A stretch of DNA of 64,000 nucleotides from Myotis daubentonii (GCF_963259705.1 NC_081847.1:89298546-89362545); one strand, 5' to 3'; counted from the first letter of the stretch, positions 1 to 10,950 are shown. A program made the numbers and translations. The notes: a model not told the origin generated them from the letters alone.

Positions 1-61
1 CAGTGATTGAAAGGGAGCTCTGAAGGCAGGTTACCACGTGAGTCCTGTCCCTTCTACTTGT

Positions 62-195
62 TTGACTAATTACATAATCTCTCTCGAGCTTAGCTTCCTC
101 ATTTGTTAAATGAAGATGATAAGAATCTATTCCTGGGATTGTTTTAAGGGTTAAATGATAAAATCCATGTCAAATTCTACCCCATATAATCCACT
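62..195 (+). repeat. MIR SINE fragment, sense
   Basis: The stretch has the order typical of the MIR core: a cttcctcatttgttaaatg block, a gataa block, then a tgggattgttttaagggttaaatga block. It is diverged, as expected for a mammal-wide relic. The ends are approximate because no target duplication survives. Confidence 0.65.
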
Positions 196-861
196 CATTA
201 AGCACTCAAGGGAAAACTTTAAACACACATACAACGTTTCAGAAGCATTCCCCTTTGTGTAAAATGGCCAATGCGAGTAATAGTGATCGTATAATGAATG
301 AGAATCCTAGCTTTGAAAATTGTCAGTTCTCTAACATTTCAGGCACCAGGGAATTTCAGGTTTATGTACAAGCCAGGAAGGCTGCTTGGGGGTGAGGAAG
401 AGAGACATAGTGCAAATAATCCTGGATTAAAATGTTCTGTTATCAGTTTTGCTCCCAATTTACAAAACTTTATGGCTTGAATTAATGAAGTAAACTTTCT
501 TCATGTAATTGTGAGACACACAGCAAAGCAATCATTTATTACAGTTTTGATTAATTAACTGTTAATTTTTATAACTTTATCTTACTTCATGTATTCACAT
601 CCAAGAAGAAAGGGGATTTATTTCTGAAGATAAAACTTTGCTACTCATTTTTATTTACTTTAGAAACCATTTTAATATGGAAGTAAGAATAAGCATGGAG
701 TTATAGTCGCTAAGGGGCCAGGAAATAGTTAAGGCTGAGAATTTTATTTTCACATTTTAAAATAATTTCAGACTTTTCCTATTGAAATTACTTCACTTGA
801 AAATATGTTATAGATACAGCACAAAACTTTCTGTGTACTTTTTAAAAAAATGAATTCTTTT

Positions 862-935
862 TTAATCCTCATCTGAGGATATGGTTTTATTGATTTTCCA
901 AAGAGAGGAAGGGAAAGAGAGAGAAAAGTCACTTT
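862..935 (-). repeat. Truncated VES-like SINE tail (uncertain)
   Basis: The sequence resembles the 3' tail of a bat tRNA-derived SINE read on the minus strand: an atcctcatctgaggata block, then ttattgatttt and an agagaggaaggga purine block. The tRNA-like head is absent. The same ccgcatgtgaggatat block opens the fuller element at 39664. This could be a 5'-truncated copy or chance purine-rich sequence. Confidence 0.35.
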
Positions 936-1161
936 TTATTTATATCCATTTCTTTTGGATAACTGCCATTTTTACCTTAACTGAGCTGTGTTGAGAGGAA
1001 GGTGAGTGGCACTTGAGACCTGCCAGAGATTGGCTCTGTACTTGTAAGGTTTTTAAAAGGACTGGCTGTTCTTTCTTCACAAAGCCAGGGACACTGACAA
1101 GGTAAATGCCCATCATCTTTTCTGACATTTGTCAGTAAACTTTTCAGAAATGTGTTCTATA

Positions 1162-1226
1162 TATGTCAGATAGAGATATAGATATAGGTGATATAGATAT
1201 AGGTATATATAGGTATAGATATAAAA
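1162..1226. repeat. GATATA-type degenerate microsatellite
   Basis: About 65 bp of interrupted (GATATA)n/(GGTATA)n units. The array is impure and short of long perfect runs, so it is probably old. Confidence 0.8.
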
Positions 1227-1374
1227 TACGTATTTAAATTTTAACCCATAAGTGGAATATCATAGCAGTGCCCTTTATGGGATTTGATCCTCCACTTTCT
1301 TCAGGGGTCAGTCTATCTTTAGATGACTAATGTTACACTATTGTTGCTCCAGAGGTCAATTTTATTGTCTAGTC

Positions 1375-1588
1375 CAGCCGTGGGCAAACTACGGCCCGCG
1401 GGCCGGATCCGGCCCGTTTGAAATGAATAAAACTAAAAAAAATAAAGACCGTACCCTTTTATGTAATGATGTTTACTTTGAATTTATATTAGTTCACACA
1501 AACACTCCGTCCATGCTTTTGTTCCGGCCCTCCGGTCCAGTTTAAGAACCCATTGTGGCCCTCGAGTCAAAAAGTTTGCCCACCCCTG
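1375..1588 (+). mobile_element. Short non-autonomous hAT element, copy 1
   Basis: A 214-bp element bounded by imperfect terminal inverted repeats: it opens with CAGCCGTGGGCAAACT, and the reverse complement of its end is CAGGGGTGGGCAAACT. Just inside the left end is a CGGCCCGCGGGCC block. Near-identical copies lie at 13359-13572 (inverted) and 34672-34887, both with perfect 8-bp duplications, which fixes the family ends and the hAT assignment. Here the flanks share only CTAGTC with a one-base shift, so the duplication has decayed. There is no transposase frame, so it would have moved in trans. Confidence 0.85.
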
Positions 1589-1607
1589 GCTAGTCCATCA
1601 AAAGATG

Positions 1608-1930
1608 CTCTAGTGCAATGGTTCTCAACCTGTGGGTCGCGACCCCTTTGGGAGTCGAACGACCCTTCCACAGGGGTCGCCTAAGACCATCGGAAAACAC
1701 ATATATAATTACATATTGTTTTTGTGATCACTATGCTTTAATTATGTTCAATTTGTAACAATGAAAATACATCCTGCATATCAGATATTTACATGACAAT
1801 TCATAACAGTAGCAAAATTACAGTGATGAAGTAGCCACGAAAATAATTTAATGGTTGGGGGTCACCACAACATGAGGAGCTGTATTAAAGGGTCGCGGCA
1901 TTAGGAAGGCTGAGAACCAATGCTCTAGTG
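1608..1930. repeat. 8-bp target site duplication flanking SPIN copy
   Basis: CTCTAGTG occurs directly before position 1616 and directly after position 1922. An exact 8-bp direct repeat at both ends is the signature of hAT insertion and fixes the ends of the enclosed element. Confidence 0.9.
1616..1922 (+). mobile_element. SPIN-type non-autonomous hAT element
   Basis: A 307-bp element beginning with a CAATGGTTCTCAACC terminus, followed by a GTGGGTCGCGACCCC block and GGTCGCCTAAGACCATCGG, and ending GGCTGAGAACCAATG. These are hallmark blocks of the SPIN (SPace INvader) family, known from vesper bats and from scattered, distantly related tetrapods through horizontal transfer. Terminal inverted repeats match except for one base in the outer 12. 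A perfect CTCTAGTG duplication flanks it. It contains no transposase and is a MITE-like derivative. It sits about 27 bp from another hAT copy, inside the NOL4 intron. Confidence 0.88.
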
Positions 1931-4544
1931 CAATGTTTTTATGTAGAAGTATTACCATATTTTTTGATGGGAGAGATCATTTCTACTTGTAATTATGTTA
2001 TATGGGATTTAGTATTTTCTGCATTACTGATGTATTCCAGCCCTAATGGGTCAAGAATTTAATATTTTCACTGAAAACGATGGCAGTGTTCACCACACAG
2101 ATTAATTAGAGGGACCTTAGAAGTGGTGGGTAACGAGCAAGCCATGGAGTGCCAGTGCGCCCCACCCCTCACCCCCCACCCCTCAGTAGCTCATTCAAAG
2201 TTAAAGAGCAACAACGCATCTTCAGCCATAACTCAAGTTTAAGAAAGTTTCTCAAGAGCCGACTTTGTCCTATGATAATGCTTTGGTTCTCTGGGGTTTT
2301 TAAATATAAAGTTTTAAAATATCGATTTCGATGCTCCTGCTTCCCGTGGACCTTGAGCATGTTTGCTCTGTCTGCTGGGTAAGCCCACCACGGCCCATTC
2401 CATGTAGAGAAACGAAGCAGGAGTTGGGAGATCAGAGTTGAGTTCTATAGCTCTTTGCTTTGCCCTCTACTGTCTAACAGTGGCAGTTCATTTTGTCTCT
2501 TTATCAATCAATCTGTTTTTCAAAACATTACCATAAAATCTGCTTTAGCCACTATTTAAAACAATGGGTGCAAAAACCCAGTGAAAAGTATATATATCTG
2601 TAAGAAACAAGGCTAGATTTGTAGAAAATAACATTTCTAATGAGGAAATTCCCTGACGAATAATGCTTAGGTCATGAGTGTGTCTGTCATTGTGGCCATG
2701 TTCTAGCCCTTCCTGTGTATGTTTAGTTCTGTTAGGAGCAATATATGTGGCTGGTCACGTGGCAGGTGCCTTTCTAGAGCTTAGCTCAGAGGGAGCAAGA
2801 CTATTCTCAATTCATGTTATTTTTTGCTTCCTGTTATTAACATGATGCATTCATGGCTTCTGTGTTCATGAACAAATTCTAGGGAAGTGCTCTCCCTCTT
2901 CCCCAGATACAGAAGTATTTTCTAAGAATGCATTTTCAAGTGAAGTGTTCTCCTCGCCCATGTTCTCACAAATGTCTGTGTTGTGTATTCAAAGTCCACT
3001 TTCTATCCCAGAAACAGAGATGTGATTCAGTTTGAAAAGTGGGTCAAGGCAAGAGACATTTATGAACGATTAAAGCATTTTATGTGATTAATTACGGCAT
3101 TAGTAGATGGTATCTCAAGTATCTGAATCAAAATATTTTCCCCTTACTGCTAGGCCTTACCTGCAGCTGCTTTTTCCTATCGCATGAGGGATGTTAGGGC
3201 TTCGATGAATGGACAACCCGGAAGAACACGTCCTGGCGGCTTATCACCGTTTATGAGCATCTGTTTAGGTTGATTTAGCACCTCGAGCATTTGTGGAAAC
3301 TGGGCCTTTCTTTAGAGCCGAGGCCAGAGGGGCGCTTAGCCCCGGCTATACATTCAAACAGGGCTTCTCATGGAAGCTTTCAGCGTTCTCTCTGAAGGAG
3401 GCGGTCAAGGGATGCGGACACGATCAAAGGACAGGGTTTGATCCCGTGGCTTTAATCCTGAAATGCAGTTATGCTAATGACCGTCATTTAAGAATGTTTA
3501 AAGCTTTTTTACTTTATTTTGAGGCATGTTCTAAGAAGCCAGCAGTGAAGGGTGCCTAGGACTCAATTTTAGAGAGATCCGGGAGGAAAAATTATAGATG
3601 AAGGAAAAGGAACCATTTTCCCTCTTCACCTCCAGGGCAGGAGAAATATTGTTTCAGATGCAGTGGGAGACGAGGAGCGCCTGTCTGGGGGGCTTCTCCT
3701 CCGGGTACCTGAGAAGCTGTGGGGGTGGGTGGGCCCAGCGAGTGTGAGGTGGGGGAGAAAAGACCTGAGGAGAGCGAGAAGCTGAGGCAGGTCTCCCCAT
3801 TAAATGGATTGAACACCAAGGAAACCACACTCACCTAAGAGCCCTCACCCACATGTGTAACGGATAGTAGCATGCCAAACACTATGCAGAATTCCACCGC
3901 AGAGAGCAACGTGGTGGGATACTTGCTGAGCATCTTTTCTAAGATGCAAAGTGGGACCTTATATTAGTTCATGCGCACAGTTCATAGATATTTGTAACCA
4001 TTACAGGTACTTGTTTCTCAGTAGAACTATAAGGGACATGCAGTGTGATGAATAATGGTCCCAAGACAGGGGCCATCATAAATGTGTCCTGAGGGGGTTC
4101 CTGTACAAGTGCTTCATCAGCAGTGGAAACAGATGGGGCAGACGGTGGGGCGCAGCAGGACCACGGCAGCCAATGGGGCATCTCTCCAACCCCATCGCTG
4201 TCCTGCCTTCCTTCCGTGGAAGATTTCTCTTTTATGTAAGGCGAGGAAAGGTTCAATAGAAATCCTCTATGAAAACGAAAGGAGCCTTCTTCTCAAACCT
4301 TATTTGTTAATGAATTGACTGCTCAGCCCATTATTTCCATGTAACTTAAAAAAATAAAGGATAAGGACTGGGAATGCATCATAAGTTTTGTTTTTACTTA
4401 GCACTATGGTAATATAGACCTCCAGAGAGACTGAAAAAAATGACCTCTAGTCAGATAAGTCAGACAAAGGTGTTAGTTCTTTCTGCATAATAAATGAATA
4501 GGAATTCGTGTGTGTGCATGCATGTGTGTAGAGAATCAGCAGTC

Positions 4545-4880
4545 AGACATCCCTCTCACAATCCGAGACGGCTGACTCCTAACTGCTCATCTGCCTGCCT
4601 GCCGGATCACCCCTAACTGCCCCCCCACCGCCAGCCTGATCACCCCTAACCACCTCTGCCCCCTGGCCTGGTCACCCCCAACTGCCCCCCCCCCCGCAGT
4701 CTGGTCACCCCCAACTGCGTCCCCCCTCCCCCCGCTGTCCTGGTCACCCCACGCAGCCTGCTGTGCAGTCGTTTGGTCGTCCCTCACTAACCCCCTGCTG
4801 GCCTGGTCGCCCCACGCAGCATTCGGTCGTCTGTCTGGTTGTTTCGGTCGTGATGGCCCCTGGCTTTTTATATATTAGGA
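4545..4880 (-). mobile_element. Helitron (HeliBat-like), C-rich, 3' end unclear
   Basis: Read on the minus strand the element starts TCCTAATATATAAAAAG after an A, as other HeliBat 5' ends here do; on the plus strand it ends at AGGA followed by T. Internally a catccctctcacaatcc block matches the inside of the + strand Helitron at 26789. Between these lies a run of degenerate 35-60-bp units built on ctggtcacccc and aactgcccccc. I could not find a clear CTAG 3' terminus, so the left boundary is approximate and the copy may be truncated. Confidence 0.65.
4600..4830. repeat. C-rich degenerate minisatellite inside Helitron
   Basis: Units of the form c(c)tggtcacccc-aactgcccccc recur about five times, with C runs of up to 13 bases. 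The G-rich complement has several G runs and could form quadruplexes. The array lies wholly within the Helitron-like element. Confidence 0.6.
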
Positions 4881-5422
4881 TAGCTGACATGAAATAGTTT
4901 GATGAAATACTTCCAAATTTTTCTGCCTTTTCTTCCACATTTTCTTGTATAATACGAAGACATTTTTTTTAAACCTGGACCTCTTAATTTACAAGTGATA
5001 ATCATATTACAAATCAAAGTTTCATACTTCCGATTCTAGTAAAGTGAAATGTAATTACCTGTATACAGATCATCCCTGGTAGATTCTAATTATAGACTCA
5101 TCCCTATCTCTCTGTCATGCTCATGGCTTCTTTCCCTGAGAGTCCAAGGGCCAGGCTAAGTGACGTAAACTAGTTTTAATATTAAGTTCAGGGAAGATAT
5201 GGCGTACAATTCTAGGTCTGAACGTGCAGGGCCTCCCAGTGCTGAGCTTCTGCAGCGTGGAGAAGCAGAAGTTAACCTCGTCACCATTAACGGAATTGTA
5301 TTCAATGATACATGAGGTGCATATTTTTTTTCCTTTCTACAAACTTAAAATATATTAGTGTTCACAACAGTCATTATGCAACTGAGACATTGTCTGTGGC
5401 ATTTGCGCCTACTTTGCATCTT

Positions 5423-5642
5423 TTTTAAAAAAAATATATTTTATTGATTTTTTACAGCGAGGAAGGGAGAGAGATAGTCAGAAACATCCATGAGAGAGAA
5501 ACATCGACCAGCCGCCTCCTGCACATCCCCCACCGGGGATGTGCCTGCAACCCAGGTACCTGCCCTTGACCGGAATCGAACCTGGGACCTTTCAGTCCGC
5601 AGGCCGATGCTCTATCCACTGAGCCAAACCAGTTTCAGCTAA
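5423..5642 (-). mobile_element. VES SINE, minus strand
   Basis: A full-length-looking bat tRNA-derived SINE. On the minus strand the head has a GGCTCAGTGGATAGAGC A-box-like stretch and a GGTTCGATTCCGGTCA B-box-like stretch. The tail is (on plus) TATTTTATTGATTTTTTACAG with a purine-rich block. The repeat TTTGCATCTT at 5413-5422 and 5643-5652 is a perfect target duplication. The head is of the 'gataga-gcctgcggac' type shared with 8063, 44374 and 49413. Confidence 0.9.
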
Positions 5643-6576
5643 TTTGCATCTTATTTGTTGTCTGGTTATCTCATATTTCATGCACCAGTGCTAGTGCCAT
5701 GGCGGAAAACTAGTGCCTTGTATCTGACTTTTTAGTAGCACTGAGTCAGCATTAACTTTTGTTTAGGAATATTGAACAGTCTATCCGTTTCACTTCAGAA
5801 ATTCTTTGCTTTGACAAGAGAACTAGGTTGGTTTTTGGAAAGTTAATATTTAAAAACATAAAGACAGGAGAATTGATGTCTAACTTGGCTCTAGATCATA
5901 GATCTGGCAACAGGAGCTCTGTGCAGGGCGGAGGGAAAGCTTGCTCTGTACTGGGAGCTATTGGGGACAAACATGATAAAAAACAGATAAAGTAACACAA
6001 TAGGTGGCCAGATGCATTTCCAAGTGTGTCATTTTCTGTGGATGGGATGATTCACTGCCGTGAATAAATACATGAGGGCGGTGAGCATTCTCTTCATTTT
6101 CACTGACAATATTATGAAAAGCAATAATGAAGAAAGGCTAATTAACGCAAAATTCAAAGTTTATTGTTTCTACTTGGGGCAAAATTTTAAAATATATATG
6201 TACAATTGGATAAAATCTTGCTGATGCTAGCTGTAACTTTTAAAAACAGTGTTGGCAATTTTTAATAAGGAAAAGTCACAAGAACATCTGTACACTGTGA
6301 TTGTTCTTACTAAAAGAAATGGAGAAATAGAAACAGACATCCATTCCGATGTGGTGGTTTTTCCCTCCACCTCACCTTGTTAACTATGATTACGAGACAC
6401 GCAACCAAGCTGGATAGATATTTCTGGAAATGATGCATGGTACGCAGTGCATGCTTCCATTGTGCTCCCTGCCGCTATGGAATAATGCGTCTTATTTGGG
6501 AATACAGTGATCATCTCTGTCGAGTTGCGCCGGGTCGGCCTGTGTGCTCACGCTCCTCTTTTGTGTGCCCTTGCAG

Positions 6577-6688
6577 ATTTCAGAGAGCTATGCCTTCCTA
6601 CCCAGAGAGGCGGTGACGCGGTTCCTCATGAGCTGCTCCGAGTGCCAGAAAAGAATGCACTTAAACCCCGACGGAAGCGATCACAAAG
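6577..6688 (+). CDS. NOL4: NOL4 internal exon A (112 nt)
   Basis: The exon follows a TTGCAG acceptor and ends AAAG before a GT donor at 6689. It encodes 37 residues plus one base (phase 1), beginning ISESYAFLPREAVTRF and including the CxxC-like spacing SCSECQKRMHLNP. I recognise this as the conserved N-terminal half of NOL4, a nuclear/nucleolar protein of poorly defined function with neuronal and testis expression. The one-base overhang joins correctly to the next exon to make an Asp codon. The donor reads GTAGCG, with C at +5 where G is usual, so it is comparatively weak. If the intron were retained, the frame would run 29 more codons to a stop after 6774. The paralogue NOL4L shares this region, so the assignment rests on exon C. 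Confidence 0.93.
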
Positions 6689-7545
6689 GTAGCGCGGGGT
6701 CAGATAGGGAGCTTGAAGGGGTTTTATGCACAGTGGCCATCTGCCCCTCGCGTTCTAATGGGAACGTGGTGGACTGAAGCAGTTGGACAAGTACCTCATC
6801 TCATCTAGTCCAGGGGGACGCAGGGAGCTTTGAGTATCGACCTACAGGGCAGTTCAGTGCCCGCTCTCAGAATAAAGACAGCGTTGACTGTGAAAAACAA
6901 TTTTTTCTAAAATAATGCTTTAACATTGACGTACGGTGTGTATTTGGTGGCAGTTCAGACATATTCGCAAGGAAAGGGACGTTCCTTTGGTGTCCTTTTA
7001 AGCCTGCCAGCTCCTTGTTTCTAAGTGATGAGCGGTATGGAGCCCCTTCGTTGGAAATTCTTACAAACAAATTGTAACCAGGCTTCAGCTTTCCTTAAGA
7101 CCTAGCTAGGCTTATTTTCCTAATCTATACAATTCTCAGATGAAATTAATCTCAAATATACATTTAGGCTAGGTTATTTGAGGATGAATAAGTAGACTGG
7201 CAAAAAAACAAAAGAGCGAGTACATAGATTAAGTAAGTTTACCGCAAAAGAGAAATGCAAATGTACAAGTAATTGTGCTTAATTACTAGACTGCCTTCAC
7301 TCATTGTTACCCAGGCTAGCAAAAGCCCCCCCGAAGTTAGAAATAAGTAGTTTACCTAGAGTGCGAATTGGTCGCACGACACCTTTCAAGAGACTCCAGT
7401 TATTTTACAATTTTCTCTGATGCTTGCAGTCTCCGAAACACTTGCTCTCTGGGGTCTTATTTCCAGGTGAGCAAGTGGAGTCGTTCTGAAAGTGCAGGCG
7501 GAATGCAGGGCCCGTTCATTACCCGTTCACTGTGTTTCCTTGCAG
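6689..7545 (+). other. NOL4 intron between exons A and B
   Basis: An 857-bp intron with GT at 6689 and a GTTTCCTTGCAG acceptor ending at 7545. It holds no recognisable transposable element, unusually clean for this window. Small frames inside it show no family similarity. Confidence 0.9.
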
Positions 7546-7658
7546 ATCATGGGAAGCCTCCCTCTTTGGTGACCAGCATGATTGACTACAACATGCCCAT
7601 CACCATGGCCTACATGAAGCACATGAAACTGCAGCTGCTCAGCTCCCAGCAAGACGAG
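7546..7658 (+). CDS. NOL4: NOL4 internal exon B (113 nt)
   Basis: The exon lies between TGCAG (7541-7545) and a GTAACG donor. Its first two bases complete the Asp codon begun in exon A, giving D-H-G-K-P-P-S-L, and the next 36 codons end ...SSQQDE with phase 0. The stretch MIDYNMPITMAYMKHMKLQL is the highly conserved NOL4/NOL4L segment. Compared with human NOL4 as I remember it there are only a few conservative changes (for example N to H, T to S, N to S). The exon is intact, with no stop or frameshift. It continues directly into exon C at 10818. Confidence 0.95.
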
Positions 7659-8062
7659 GTAACGCGGAAACCCCCTGTCCGTGATCACACGTCGGGATGG
7701 CGTTGGATAGCCATGACTGTCTTACTGAGCGCCCTGGCAGGTCGAAGGTGGTAGTTTATTTCTTAATGAAAGGCAGGTCACCAGGATTGCACGGACGAAG
7801 ACCATGGAGATTCCCTGTTTTAACAAACCTGTCTTAGCGCCAGGTGGGAATTTGTTCATTCCCAAGAAGGTTCATTTTCCTTAATGAGCTCCGTGGAGCT
7901 CGCCGTGGTAAAGTGCTAGAAACTTCAGGGGAAGTATCCCAAGTGAATGAGTGTCCAAGCCTTTAACACTAAGGCTACTTTGTCTGGAAATCAGAAAAGT
8001 TAACTTAATAGCTATTTCAAATATAGTTATTTCTCTGCCATCCAAATCTTGCATATATTTTA

Positions 8063-8293
8063 TTTATTTTTTAATTTTTTAAAATATATTTCTTTATTGA
8101 TTTCAGAGAGGAAGGGAGAAGGAGAGAGATGGAAACATGAATGATGAGAGAGAATCATTGATTGGCTGCCTCCTGCACACCCCCTACTGGGGAACAAGCC
8201 GGCAACCCAGGCATGTGCCCTTGACCAGAATCGAACCTGGGACCCTTCAGTCCACAGGCTGACCCTCTATCCACTGAGCAAGCCTATTAGGGC
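8063..8293 (-). mobile_element. VES SINE, minus strand
   Basis: On the plus strand the tail (TATTTCTTTATTGATTTCAG, purine block) is followed by the tRNA-like head ending ...CCACTGAGCAAGC. Flanks carry AAATCTTGCATATATTTTA on the left (8044) and AAATCTTACATATATTTTA on the right (8294), a 19-bp duplication with one mismatch. The head is of the 'gataga-gcctgtggac' type. Confidence 0.9.
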
Positions 8294-9537
8294 AAATCTT
8301 ACATATATTTTAAAGTTATATCTCACCTGACCATTCTATGTATTTGTCGTCTTCTATGCATTTTCTAGAGACAATTTGTAGTGAGTCTTCTTCTTAGAGG
8401 TGTTTTGATGTTTCAAATTATTCTACTTAATTTGTATAGTAACAATCTTGCAATGTTCTTGTTGGCATGTACTAGACACAAAATGTGCACTTGTTGCATA
8501 CTCTCTCGAATGCTAATTAACTCTCAAGTTTAGTTGAAGTATCTCAAAGGCAGGGACCAAGTTGTATATATACCCTGTGTATATTTCCTAAAAGACATAT
8601 AGTATGGGCCTAGTAAGTCCTTATTAACTAGTTAGCAACCATTAACAGATAAACATATTTAGATTATCTATATTCAGAATAATTTCCCTGGCTAATACAT
8701 TCTCTCTTCTTTGAAATTTCACTGTAACAGGAATGCGATTAAATATTTATTCTTCAAATATAGCATTATTTGGTGAAGTATTATTACATTCTTTTAAAAT
8801 TACTTTGTTGAGCTAACTTTATAAAATTCAAATTAAATTTTTGGTTTTCTTTATCTGAGCAGATTTAATTTCAAAACTATATTTATAAAATTGTTTTATC
8901 TCAAAGACTACACAGGTACACTCTATAAGAATTTCTGGATTAACTGCAATAGTAATGTCAGATTCCATATTACCAGATGGCTCTATGTAAATGATTAAAT
9001 AAAATTATAATAAAATTATTCGGTTAAAGTCGTGAGCAGCAATTAATAAAATATCAATGTCAACCCATCCTGAGATTGGAAAAATGATTCCCATGATTCA
9101 TCACATAATTGAAAAAATATTTTCAATCTCATTAACTAGTTAGAGCTGTCCAAGTGCTTGTAGAAAGCTCATTTAGATGTTGACATGTTTATTTCTAGGC
9201 CATTAAGTAAGATCAACTTTGTACCAACAATAAACCTCACCTATGCTGATCCCTTCTGGCTTCTAAAAAATCATAAATATTTCACAAAAAGGAATTGGAT
9301 TCTTTCAAATTTATAACTAGATGAGGAAAAAAAATTCTTATCCTTAAATTTTGAAGTGCCAAATTAGATGTACATTGTCTTTAAAAATATGCAGATAAAT
9401 GATGAGATTATTTAAAAATTTTAGCAGTTGTAACTATTGAAAGACAGAAAGGTCATTAAGGAAGTTAAGTCATGTTAAAATGACATTCATGTGAGATGGT
9501 CTTTTCTGATCAGTTGTATTTAAATTATGATAAACTC

Positions 9538-9600
9538 AATATTTATTGAGTACCTTCTATGTAACTGATACTCTTGTAGATGAAGGAGATAAACAGTAAA
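9538..9600 (-). repeat. L2 LINE 3' fragment
   Basis: The stretch aatatttattgagtaccttctatgt, followed by an actgatactcttgtagatgaaggagataaacagtaaa block, is the classic reverse complement of the L2 3' end. It is short and old. Confidence 0.6.
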
Positions 9601-9614
9601 TAAATTGACACCAT

Positions 9615-9745
9615 TTTGCCTGCTCTGTTCCTCAATTTCTCAGTCTGTAAAATTGGATGAATCCTGGTGCCCAACTCATAGTTGTGATGAAGATGAAGTG
9701 AGTGAACAAATATAAAGACTGGTGTTTGCAACATACAGAGCCGCA
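9615..9745 (+). repeat. MIR SINE fragment
   Basis: A ctgttcctcaatttctcag block, then ctgtaaaattggatgaatcctggtgcccaactcat and gttgtgatgaagatgaagtgagtgaac, follow the order of the sense MIR core and 3' half. Ends are approximate. Confidence 0.6.
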
Positions 9746-10382
9746 CTGCCACTATTAACTATTATAGTAATGTGAAACTTTCACATCAGACATTTACAAC
9801 TGAGAGTCAAGCCTAGTGATTTCAATGAAATATTTACTATATTTTACACAGGTTTCCCAGGCCTTCCTGTCTACATAAGCACACCATTTGTCCAAAAGCC
9901 AGTTCTCCAAAAGGGGTTTCCTTCAGTGCGACGTCTACTGTGAACTGTTTTAGAGGTTGTTTAATATCGGACAGGTTTTGGTGAACTGGCATTTGGCACG
10001 TGCATCTTTCACACTTCACCTAGACCCCCGCTTTGTGGTTGCAGTGCCATGTCATTCCCTTGTAAGGAAGGGACTGATGTGCTAGGCTGTCTTCCTCCCA
10101 GCAACGTGGCCTTTGAATCTGGCATGCAAGTTTGTCTATTACTAGAGCCCACTTCCTGTTTGCCAATGAGTACTTTTTGGTTAAGGTATTTTGGTTTTTT
10201 ATTTTAATTGCAATCTAAGATTTTTGCATTTTTAAAATCGAAATGTATTTCTCTTTATGCTATGTTTTGTGATTGACTCTTTAGGAAGTTTTATGCTAAT
10301 TTTAAAAAAAATCCATTCTTTTGTAATTCAGAATAAATCCCCAACTCTAATCCTCCCTAAACATATAATTTTATTTCCTTGT

Positions 10383-10563
10383 TTTTAAAATATATTTTTA
10401 TTGATTTCAGAGAGGAAAGGAGGAGGGGAGAGATAGTAACATCAATCATTGATTGGCTGCCTCCTGAATGCCCCACACTGGGGATCAAGCCGCAACCCAG
10501 GCATTGAACGATGATCTCTCGATTCATAGGTCCAGGCTCAACCACTGAGCCACACCGGCCAGA
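10383..10563 (-). mobile_element. VES SINE, minus strand, internally shortened
   Basis: About 180 bp, slightly shorter than its neighbours. It has the TTTTTATTGATTTCAGAG tail junction, a catcaatcattgattggctgcc block, and a head ending CTCAACCACTGAGCCACACC. The head belongs to the 'ggttgagc...cctatgaaccagg' type. Imperfect flanking repeats (attttatttccttg and attattttaccttag) suggest the target duplication. Confidence 0.85.
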
Positions 10564-10817
10564 CCAAACACATTATTTTACCTTAGAAATCTGCCCGTAC
10601 ATAGATACATTGCTTGCATCTTCACAAGTCTTGCAATTCCTTAATAGGAGAAATTATTCCATTATTTGTTATTTCAAGTATCTATTAATGTGTAACATAT
10701 TTCACTGAGTTCTGTAAAAGTACTGACTAAACTCTAATTGACCCTACTGATAAAATGGCTACTATGTAAATGTATAATATTGTAATCTTGCTGATGATGT
10801 TTTAAAATCATTTGCAG

Positions 10818-10950
10818 GATGAGAGCTCAATAGAAAGTGACGAATTTGATATGAGCGATTCCACGCGGATGTCGGCTGTGAACTCTGATCTCAGCTCCAA
10901 TCTTGAGGAAAGAGTGCAGAGTCCCCAGGCTCTTCAAGGCCAGCAAGACG
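10818..10950 (+). CDS. NOL4: NOL4 internal exon C (133 nt)
   Basis: The exon lies between a TTTGCAG acceptor and a strong GTAAGC donor. It gives 44 codons plus one base (phase 1), starting DESSIESDEFDMSDSTRMSA and rich in Ser, Asp and Glu. The run MSAVNSDLSSNLEER distinguishes NOL4 from NOL4L, which as I recall diverges after MSA. Residues near the end (V-Q-S-P-Q-A-L-Q) differ modestly from human NOL4. The next exon would begin by completing an Asp or Gly codon, but no matching NOL4 sequence occurs in the remaining 53 kb. Confidence 0.95.

Larger units (their letters stand above)
1..6576 (+). other. NOL4 intron upstream of first visible exon
   Basis: This is the intron lying 5' of the first NOL4 exon in the window; its own start is outside. 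It ends in a pyrimidine-rich stretch and TTGCAG just before 6577. It carries one MIR, two hAT elements, one Helitron and one VES SINE, listed separately. The remaining stretches (about 190-860, 1930-4540, 4881-5412 and 5653-6570) look like ordinary AT-rich single-copy intron. I see no exon with supported splice sites in them. Open frames here, such as 3293-3559, have no recognisable protein similarity. Confidence 0.8.
7659..10817 (+). other. NOL4 intron between exons B and C
   Basis: A 3.16-kb intron running from a GTAACG donor to a TTTGCAG acceptor. It contains VES SINEs at 8063 and 10383 and L2/MIR relics at about 9541-9745. The rest, especially 8314-9540, is AT-rich single-copy sequence in which I see nothing definable. 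Confidence 0.9.

Noticed and set aside
3293..3559. 88-codon frame in the upstream intron
   Set aside because: No family resemblance, no splice-site support, and of a length common by chance.
6577..10950. NOL4L as an alternative identity for the exons
   Set aside because: Exons A and B fit both paralogues, but exon C (MSAVNSDLSSNLEER) matches NOL4 and not NOL4L as I know it.
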